A DNA stretch of 64,000 nt. It comes from Linum tenue (Eukaryota; Streptophyta; Magnoliopsida; Malpighiales; Linaceae). Position numbers and translations under genes: made by a program. The notes under the pieces are model-generated. The model worked only from the letters and a program-made list of their open reading frames with translations. It did no database searches and was not told the DNA's origin. This document shows positions 56,438 through 64,000 of the stretch, piece by piece; the stretch's first letter is position 1; every line of letters starts with the position of its first letter. Where the stretch lies: the NCBI GenBank assembly GCA_946122785.1, contig CAMGYJ010000005.1:89708547-89772546 (forward strand), written 5' to 3'.

Positions 56438-57965
56438 AGTGAAATTACACGTTCAGTCACTCAAATTATATAAATCTTTCACGTTTGTCACTCGAATTAC
56501 TTTTCTTTCTTATTGACCACTAACTTTACGAGTCATTACATCGCTAGTCACCGACCGTTAGTCTCCGTCAAACTCCGTTAACTCCGTTAAATTTTTGATG
56601 ATGTGGCAAACAGGATTGCCGATTGGACTAACAGAAGGTTGAGATGGAATTTTTTATTAAAAACACAAAATAACAAAAAAATTAAAGCTCATCAATCATT
56701 CCCAATTAAAAGCCTTCCACGTCACACCTTCTCTCTTCCCACAGTATCCCCTTCTTCCCCATCAAATCCTCACCTCCCTCCTCCACTACTTCCCAATCCC
56801 TTCCGCCATCAAAATCTAAAAGCCTCTTCTCCTCCACATTCCCTTCCTCAGAGCAAGAACAAGAAGGAGAAGAAGAAGAAGCGAAGAGGAATGAAGATAA
56901 ACAAACAAAATGTATATTACAATCCCCATCAACCTCTCCAACCCAATGCTGATGCTCAACCCAAAGCTCGTCACCGGCAGCAGCTCCGCCTCCTTCCTCC
57001 TCCCAAAATAACCATCCCTCTCTCGATCCACCATCGTATCTTCTGCCTCCCAAGGCACCCACAACAACACCTCCACACCCGCCGCCTATTCGCCTCTCCA
57101 AAAGAAGACCACGTGCCGGTTCGACAATGCAAGGCCTGCTGTGCGGCTCCGACGGCCTCCCCCACCTGATTGTGAGTGGCGACCCGAGGCACTGGGGTGA
57201 GTTCGTAACCAAAGGGTTCTGTTCCACGTCGCCGGGTGGATCGGGTAGGTGGCCGGAGCTACCAGATTGCCATTACTGGTGAGAAGAAGCCTGTCATCAT
57301 CGATGTTCCCCTAGCTACTGGGAATCTGGGATGATCTTCAAAGGCTCATCTTGGCCCGTTTCTGCTTACAGAGAGTTCCTCACGGATACATAATTACCTA
57401 GTTATTAAGGATGTTTGAAATCTGTTTTTGATTTTGGGTTGGGGAAAACAGATAAGAGAAGGGTTCTGGTAATTCAACTGGGAATGTTTGATTCACTCCA
57501 TAATCGTATTTGGTCCCTCATATGTCGTCCTCTCCACTTTGCGATGAGGCTGGGCCTGGCCGCCATCCCCCGGCTCTGAGGCAGGCGGAACTAGAGGCAC
57601 GGGCGCCGTCGCCAGAGCAGCACTTGCTTCGTCGGCTCCATGCGATTCGCCGTCCATTTTGGGGATGCGAGAGGAGAGGACAGTGGGGAAGCCTAAGGTT
57701 TGTTTAATTGGGGATGATTGTCAAGTTTTTTTTTGTGTCGTTATTTTGTGTTTTTAATAAAAATTTCCATCTCAGCCTTCTGTTAGTCCAATCAGTAATT
57801 CGGTTTGCCACGTCATCAAAAAGCTAACGGAGTTAACGGAGACTAACGACCGGTGACTAACGATGAAATGATTCGTAAATTTAGTGGTCAATAAGAAAGA
57901 AAAGTAATTCGAGTGGCAAACGTGAAAGATTTATGTAATTTGATTGACCAAACATGTAATTTAGC
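56437..57965. mobile_element. Pack-MULE carrying a PsaF fragment
   Basis: Long terminal inverted repeats: about 56445-56645 and 57770-57957, sharing AAATCTTTCACGTTTG, CTCCGTTAACTCCGTTA and GATGATGTGGCA. They belong to the family of 43005-44275. Boundaries are within ~10 bp; CTACTCC (56430s) and ATACTCC (57968) may be the worn target duplication. The insertion lies inside the allene oxide synthase pseudogene. Confidence 0.8.
57105..57393 (+). pseudogene. psaF: Captured PsaF (photosystem I subunit III) fragment
   Basis: Plus strand in shifting frames: CRFDN, then [20 protein letters not shown] and WGEFVTKGF, then [29 protein letters not shown], and FKGSSWPVSAYREFLTD before a TAA. This follows the mature PsaF order ([24 protein letters not shown], LFxxxAGWIGW, GRSYLIA, EIIIDVPLA, SWPxAAYRE). 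At least three frameshifts, a stop and a small deletion make it dead. Upstream 56940-57060 ([16 protein letters not shown]) may be transit-peptide-like captured sequence. Confidence 0.85.
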
Positions 57966-58077
57966 CGATCATACTCCACCAATTCGAAGAGCTCCGTGAA
58001 CACCGAATTGAACTCATGAATCACATAACCGCGGTGGGATTTGATCAAATTGTGGAGAAAACTTGGATAGAATAAAT
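57966..58077 (-). pseudogene. Allene oxide synthase pseudogene, upstream part
   Basis: Minus strand reads LHNLIKSHRGYVIHEFNSVF then TELFELVEYD, matching the CYP74A segment LLKSRRDRVIPEF...YTELFxxLE. It ends at the Pack-MULE junction. Nothing further upstream of the gene was found, and 58080-58141 resembles a Mutator terminal repeat, so this is a fragment only. Confidence 0.7.
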
Positions 58078-59340
58078 TAATTTTAGTGGCAAATATGAAC
58101 TTTTCAGTAATTTAGTGACCAAACTTGTAATTTAACCCCAATTTAATGTGGACAAACTGTATATTTTTGGGTAGTGAAGATTTTTTTTTTGTTTTTAAAC
58201 ATGACCATACCATTTTCATTCCAATCCAATTCCCAACTATAGATATAGCTAAAATTACATCAGGTTAACCGGATTAATCCATTCTAATTTAATCGGATCG
58301 GACTATTTTCCACCCTTACTGTTAAAAGTCTTAAGATGAAAGTATTATAAAAAGAGAAGTGAAAGAGAGTGGAACAAGAGAATTTCAAATTTTAATGATG
58401 TCGTACTAAACCTAATTTCTGTAAAGTCCAAAATTTTCCAATCCTCCAAAATTCACGAAAATAGAAATGGCTTAGCTGACTTGTGCTCACTTGAAATAGC
58501 CACATGCAAACCCCTCATTTGCGGTGGTTTTCATCAATATCATTGTGCATAACATAACCGGATTGCATCAACTGTTCACCATAAGCATATCACATCAACC
58601 TAATTTATCTTGTTTGATTTTATTGCTGGTTACTTTCATGGCTTGGCGATTTCCATCAATATCTGTGCGTGGTTAGCAGCTAATATCACAATGAAAGAAC
58701 GGGTGAGTGAAAGAAGAAAGAACGTGAATCAAATTTAAAAAGAATTGCTCAGAGTTTTCAGATGAAAGCAGCATAAAAAAGAGATCCCCATGTTGTTGGT
58801 TTCTAAAAAGTTTGCCATTTGAAGAACAAAATGTCATTTCATTTGGTTTAGTATCTAAACAAAATCAGTCAATTATATTCTACTTCTTTGCTTCAACTTC
58901 CCCTTTTGACATCTCTACTTCCTAATGAATCTCGTAATACAACGAGACTAAATATATTTTAGAGGTGTATTTCGGCAGCGTGATTAAGCAAAATTTCTTC
59001 TTTTTCGATACGGAGCATCCATTTCATTGGCTATTCTGATAACAGACATGTACGTGCCAATGACAGTGCTGGTAGGAGATGATAATGAAATAGTTTTGTT
59101 GATCCCGGCGTCACTAAGCGAGACACTTTAGGGACAAGCATGTTGTTATGAAAAGAACATAAACTCGAATTCATTTACCTAAAGCTTGGTCAACCTGTCC
59201 TGATATATGGTAACATAACCAGCGCATGGAAGGTGTTGTTTACCCATAAAAATAAATCAGTATGTACCATATCAATTAAATATAATGAATTAAATGACTT
59301 TATAATGCCAACTTAATTATAACAATTAATATGAATTAAG
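58078..59340. repeat. Mutator-type end and dispersed repeats, no gene seen
   Basis: 58080-58141 inverted reads GGGGTTAAATTACAAGTTTGGTCACT, like Mutator ends of this family. 58210-58320 ends in a hAT-like TTTTCCACCCTTACT. 58390-58480 matches 24030-24130, and 58560-58730 matches 32908-33040. The rest is AT-rich. Confidence 0.5.
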
Positions 59341-60240
59341 ATGGGCCACGTGGATTGGATTTTTGGGCCAATGACACCCATGCCAGTGTCATCATGCGCG
59401 CCACCCTTACCATCTATTCCAAAATTTGGCTAACTGTTGGAGCCACCCCACTAAGTGTCGAGGGGGGTGACCACCATACTTCCACCTCAATGACGGGGTG
59501 AGAGGGAGGGCAATATACCCCCACCCCCAGGTGGGATGAACATACACTTCCATGAGATAGTGGGGGAGTCATCAACATATCAACCCGCATGCTAGATGGC
59601 CGAATTTGGCCAAGGCAAGGAGGCCATATGGTATGATCAGGGGGTGATAATCTTTGTGAAATTTTGCTAAGTATGGAAGATGATGAAGATGACAAGGAGC
59701 AACACCCATGGTAGGGTTAGGGGGTGAGGGTAATCAACACACCCCCTAGGGTGACGAGGAGGGTGGTATGGTGGAGTGATGACGTGAGTTCGGTTAAAGG
59801 ACGATATCTTACCCATATTTCTCTACAGACAAGCAAAGCTACGAAGAAGATACCAAGAGCGGGGAGTGAAGTCTCAAGAGGAAGGCACTACTATCTTCAA
59901 GGCATCAATGGAGCAGTTGAAGAGAGTAACCATCACTCCACATCAGCAGAGCGGTTTTTGAAAGCAGTTATTTCTTGTGGCTATAAAAAAAAAGATAGGA
60001 GCTGAAGACAACAGAGAAGGGGTTCGCCAAATTCACACCAGACAACACAATATCAAATTTTATCCTTTTATTTTTTCCTCTGCAATTTTAGCCATAGTTG
60101 TAGTTCTGCAGCTCTCACCGAACCTCCATAGAAGTAGTGTTAATTTAATTTTGCTTTTCCTCGTAGATCATCAAAAATATTGAACACCCTTGTTTGAACT
60201 TTGTTCAAAGAGGTGTGAACTGTGTTGTTCAATCGTTAGT
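59341..60240 (+). other. Possible solo LTR or promoter-like segment
   Basis: A GGCTATAAAAAAAAAGATAGG TATA-like element at about 59979 sits in a region that has the look of a retroelement U3-R, with TGTTGGAGCC at 59434 as a possible start. No matching 3' end or primer site was found. Open frames here are not supported. Confidence 0.3.
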
Positions 60241-60440
60241 TTGGAAGTCAAAGTTACAATTCCAATTCTGTTCCATCTAGTTTTCTTGCCGGGAAAATAG
60301 AAGGACAATAACATGCAATTGAAAGATCATATAAAAAATGAGCAAAAATGAGATGGAGAGAGACAGATTGCTTGGCAATTTCGATTTGGATCAATGAAAT
60401 TGGCTCACGAGAAGCATTGCAAAGAAAGATCCATATAATG

Positions 60441-60857
60441 TGTTACGAAAATCAAGCCATCGTAACTACTGGGCCTTGATCTGGACTTATGTATCTTATT
60501 ATTTAGTATTTTATTATTAATTGTCTTTATTATTGTTTTCATTGTTCAAGTAGGGTTTGATTTATTATTTAGAAGTTAATTATTATATCTTTGTAGCTTG
60601 GGTTTCATAATCTAGATAGGAAAAGGGAGACAAGGCCACCAGCCTTGTAGGGGAAGGATTTTGAGGTTTTATGTGTCTATAAATATGTACTTTGTCTTTC
60701 GTTAATAATAGGAGAATATTGGAATTCAATAGTAGTTTGTAGTTTATACCTCTTTCATCTCAATTCTCTTCGTTCTAAGTCTCTTTCTTTAAGTATATCT
60801 ATCGATTACGATGACGTACGTTGCGTGAAGGTTCTCACCGGAGAAATACACGAAACA
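60441..60857 (+). repeat. 5' LTR of a gypsy-type retrotransposon
   Basis: It starts TGTTACG and ends CGAAACA. A TCTATAAATATGTAC TATA box lies near 60680 and AATAATAGGAGAA follows. Length 417 bp. The end is fixed by the primer-binding site 2 nt later. The 3' LTR is not in the window. Confidence 0.7.
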
Positions 60858-60859
60858 AT

Positions 60860-60870
60860 TGGTATCAGAG
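60860..60870 (+). promoter_or_regulatory. Primer-binding site for initiator tRNA-Met
   Basis: TGGTATCAGAG, the standard plant retrotransposon primer site, two bases after the LTR. Confidence 0.9.
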
Positions 60871-60901
60871 TCTGTTTGCTAATGACGTGATACGGGAGAT
60901 G

Positions 60902-63158
60902 ACCCTAAGAAACCTACGCAAGCATCATTCGCATTCGAACAACCCATGATCGACGAGGAAGCCTTCCAAGGCGTCTTTAAAGCCCAGCAAGCCGCGACCG
61001 GTAGACTTGACGAGGTTAGTCGACGACAACAAGGGTTTGAGGAGGGGATCTTAAAGGTGGAGAGTTCTGTGACACAACTCCAGGCATCCCTAGAGCAACA
61101 AATTCAGGCGGCTATCATGTGAAGCCAGGCGGCCATGGCGCAACAACTCCAGGAGGCAATGACACAACAACAGGCAACAATCGCGCAGCAACAGGCGGCC
61201 ATGATGGAGGCGATGCGCCAGTTGATCGCCAGCTCCACCGAGGAGAAGGAGACTTCGGCTTCGTTCCCAAAGCAACGATCCACCGCAGACGTGTTAGCGG
61301 AGGAGAAGCTCAATAGCGTGATAGCAGATGAGGAGGTGACGAGGAACCTTGTCGCAAAGCCACTCGCGATCGACGATGCAGGGAGCACGACAACCCGCGA
61401 TATTCACAACGATGACGAGTTGAAAGGGGAGGCATCGATCGCCGTGAACGGGCCAGAGTGGGGAGTTCTCGCGACCGATGCGGGAACGACACCGAGGAAG
61501 GAGGACGACATATCTGGGGAATAGGCGGAGCCACGGGTTTCGTTTCCACCGGGCTTCACCGGCAACGATGTGAGTCCTGTGAGTTTCGGTTTGGGACTTG
61601 TCGGGGGAAGGGTTCTCGGTGGCAGGCTGCGTGTCGCAGCTAAAGCAGGCCAAGGCCCAACTGGGCTGGGGGCCGAGTGGACGATCTGGGTCGGGCTTCG
61701 TGCAAACAGGAGTGCTAGGCTGGCCAATGGTCCACCACCAGCCCAGCAACCGAGCCATGGGGACATGCTGGAGGCGGGCCGCGGGGCCTAGGAGGGTAAG
61801 GCGGGTTGGGCGGACCGAGAGGGCCAGACGATCAGGACCCGATGGACCGGGTTGGTCGAGTGGGCCAGGCCGGTCTGGTGGGACGTGTTGGCCGAATGGG
61901 CCGGAGCACCGCAGTGGGTACTAGTCAACTTGAGGGAAGGGATCGAGCCGGTTCGACGAGCAAACCGGTCCATTTCAACTGAAGTTGGTTTGATTTGAGT
62001 TTCCGAAATACAACAAGGTCGAGGATCCATCGGGATGGGTCGCACGAGTGGAGAAGTTCTTCAAATTTAAGGAAACTCTAGAAGAACATAAGGTGCTCTT
62101 GGCATTTTATCACATGGAGGGTGACACCAACCAATGGTGGAAATGGTTGAATCGAACTTACACGACGTTGGGGTTGACCATGATATGGCTCTGGTTTCAA
62201 AAAGAATTGTGGGCAAGGTTTAGGCCGTCCGACTACATCTCTTGTCAGGAGACACTCGCCAAAATCAAGCAAATCCGTTTCTTGGGCGACTACATGTTGA
62301 CTTTTGAGAAGTTGGGCAACTGGTGCTTTGGCTGTACTGAGGAGGCGCTAGTGGGATCATTCATTGGTGGGCTCAAATCTAAAATTTAAGACAAAATTCG
62401 CATGTTTAAGCTAGAAACTGTACGAGAGGAAATATGATTTGCCAAAATGAAGAAAAAGGAGCTGGCGAAACATTGAGGAATGCAAAGGAGCCAATCAAGA
62501 GCACCCTTAAAGGCCGCGACCTAGCCACCACCACCACCACAGGTCGCATCACCTCACAACCCAAATGCTCGAAGAATGTTGCCAGAAGAGGTAGCACGTC
62601 GCTGAGCGCAAGGACTCTGTGCTTCCATTGCATTGAGTGATTCACGATTGGTTCATCGTTGTGCCAACAAGAACGTGCTATTAATGATTGGCGCGTGTAC
62701 CGGCGAGTAGGAAGGTCAATTCGTCCATGAATATGACCAACCTTGAGGGAAAGATTGCTGCAAAGGGAGGGAGGGGGAATGTTACAAGAATCAAACAAGG
62801 AAGTCGGTGAAATGCAAAAGCTAATAAAATAGATGGCTCTCAATAGCTATAATTGGGGTGATGGAAGAAGAGGAAAAATTGTAAGAAAAGGCAATCTACT
62901 ACTAGTTTAAAAACCATCCTTAGTGGCGGCACACTTACAAGAGTTATCAAAGAAGATTGACTTAGTTGCATAGGTCGTGAAGGGTAATATCAAGCAATTG
63001 ATGAAGTGAGACTGGTGCAGAGACGTCAATCACAATTTGAAAGATTGTAAAGCCATGGTCGAAGCCTCAATTCGACACAAGCAATCAAACTTTGTATGAG
63101 GCCAACAAAGGGGTAACAATCGTAATAGTGCAACCTATAACATGAGATGGAGAAATCA
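60902..63158 (+). pseudogene. Degenerate Ty3/gypsy-type gag
   Basis: A frame opens with DDPKKPTQASFAFEQP and runs through a Gln/Ala-rich coiled-coil-like part (QQQATIAQQQAAMMEAMRQL, with a TGA at 61120) to 61524. After a gap the retrotransposon gag domain reads WVARVEKFFKFKETLEEHK, FYHMEGDTNQWWKWL and SCQETLAKIKQIRFLGDY, stopping at 62389. A broken zinc knuckle (LCFHC, FTIG, C) lies near 62610, and a second knuckle-like WCRDVNHNLKDCKAM at about 63000. Many stops and shifts; pol is absent because the CACTA element interrupts and the window ends. Confidence 0.7.
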
Positions 63159-64000
63159 CACTACAAAAAAGGTACACAGTTTTGACGAAAACTTTCTAAC
63201 GACAGAAAAAATGCGTCAGATCAAGTGTTTTTTCGACGAAAATTTTTTTCTTGTTAATAATGCTAACATTACTACTAATAAACAAAATACGTCGTCAGAT
63301 ATGGTAAGATTTCCCATTAGTTAAGTCCAATTTTTAGAATCAAGTGTCGAAGTCTAACTATTTCTGACGATTTTTTTTGTTGCGTCGGAAATAGTACATA
63401 TTATTAATGATTTTTTTGGTCGTCGTAATAGGTCATTATTACTGACGGAAATTTTCGTCGTCAGAACAAATTACTCTTTCTAACAGTTAAAACGTTTCCA
63501 CAAGAAATTGCTTTTACGATCTATCACAGATGTTGAAGTTGAATTGTTTAGAAAAAAATCATATTTATGAGGCATCTCAAAAAATCATTAGAAATAGTAA
63601 GTTTGTACCGACGACACCCCATGTCTATCAATAATGATTTGCTAGAAAAATGTTATTTCCTACAGAGCTAAAAAATTCGTCGAAAATAATGTGCTAACTC
63701 TTTTGTAAGTGAGACCAGTTACAGAAAAAAGCATACTTCTAACAAAGCCAAAAAAGCGTAAGAAATAGCAAGTTTTAATGACAAAAAGTTATGTCCGTTG
63801 GTTACTTCGTTAAAACTAATGTATCACCGACAAGGCAAAAAAGATCGTCGAAAATAATGTTCTTGTTTGTTAGAAAAAAATAAGAACGCTTACACTGTCA
63901 ACTAATTTTAGCTATTCGAACGATACAAAGAGCATTTGCGAGTATAATTAATCATCAACTGATAGTGCAATGTTTAGAACATAAAAAATGTTTTAAGGAG
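63159..64000. mobile_element. CACTA (En/Spm) element terminus, runs off the window
   Basis: Starts CACTACAAAAAAGGTACACA, the diagnostic CACTA end, after TCA (possible 3-bp duplication). The next 800 bp contain many sub-terminal repeats in both orientations (GACGAAAA, CGTCGTCAGA, CGTCGGAAATAG, CGTCGAAAATAATG), the known transposase-binding arrangement of this superfamily. No gene is reached before the edge. It sits inside the gypsy gag region. Confidence 0.88.

Noticed and set aside
56603..57227. Long open frames of 173-188 aa in the Pack-MULE
   Set aside because: Pro/Ser or Gly-rich frames that conflict with the PsaF frame; GC-rich captured sequence keeps several frames open.
61294..61924. 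Several overlapping frames after the gag N-terminus
   Set aside because: Mutually overlapping on both strands, GC-rich, with no gag or pol motif.

Overview
This window is nuclear DNA from a flowering plant, most likely a eudicot. The evidence is the spliced genes with GT-AG introns, FAR1/MURA-type Mutator transposases with Ulp1-like proteases, a plant L1-type LINE, a plant mobile domain (PMD) gene, degenerate TTTAGGG-type telomere repeats, and captured pieces of plant genes (allene oxide synthase, photosystem I PsaF, an aldose 1-epimerase-like gene). The species cannot be told from the sequence. Most of the window is transposable elements nested in one another, with only a few host-like genes.

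Layout. 0.6-1.4 kb: a MITE and a related inverted-repeat arm, back to back around a (TA)n tract. 1.5-2.4 kb: an unrecognised gene fragment. 3.1-8.8 kb: a divergent Mutator pair, a decayed Ulp1-like protease (minus) and a MURA-like transposase with SWIM and two zinc knuckles (plus, one frameshift). 9.7-11.7 kb: an intact eight-exon gene (minus), probably OB-fold/RPA-like, flanked by 42-bp direct repeats. 12.2-12.6 kb: interstitial telomere-like DNA. 13.8-15.5 kb: an intact two-exon Agenet (plant Tudor) gene, the best host-gene candidate. 17.4-20.5 kb: two tandem paralogues of an unrecognised ~150-aa family, one carrying a nonsense codon. 22.9-23.5 kb: the inverted partner of the 1.1-kb arm and another MITE set in (TA)n.

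24-44 kb is a chain of elements: a hAT-like MITE, a truncated LINE, an almost intact L1-type LINE (27.3-32.9 kb, one frameshift in the reverse transcriptase), a Mutator element with a perfect 9-bp target duplication (33.3-38.4 kb) whose right terminal repeat was split by a second Mutator-like element carrying a PMD gene, a hAT MITE with a perfect 8-bp duplication, a Helitron (40.1-43.0 kb), and a Pack-MULE with a perfect 10-bp duplication carrying aldose 1-epimerase exons.

44.3-58.1 kb holds an allene oxide synthase (CYP74) pseudogene, read on the minus strand. It is split by an 11.26-kb Mutator element (45100-56357, perfect 10-bp duplication CCCCCAAGGG) and by a Pack-MULE carrying a PsaF fragment. 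The large Mutator element has two convergent genes: an intact 965-codon Ulp1-like protease and a transposase with one frameshift. Every intron longer than about 140 bp in both genes, plus the space between them, is filled with repeats built on the palindrome TTACCATATGGTAA. These repeats point in the sense direction of whichever gene they sit in and flip orientation between the genes; this is the most unusual feature of the window.

58-64 kb: dispersed repeats, a Ty3/gypsy-type retrotransposon remnant (LTR, tRNA-Met primer site, broken gag), and the terminus of a CACTA element running off the right edge. Exon coordinates were derived by hand from reading frame and splice phase.
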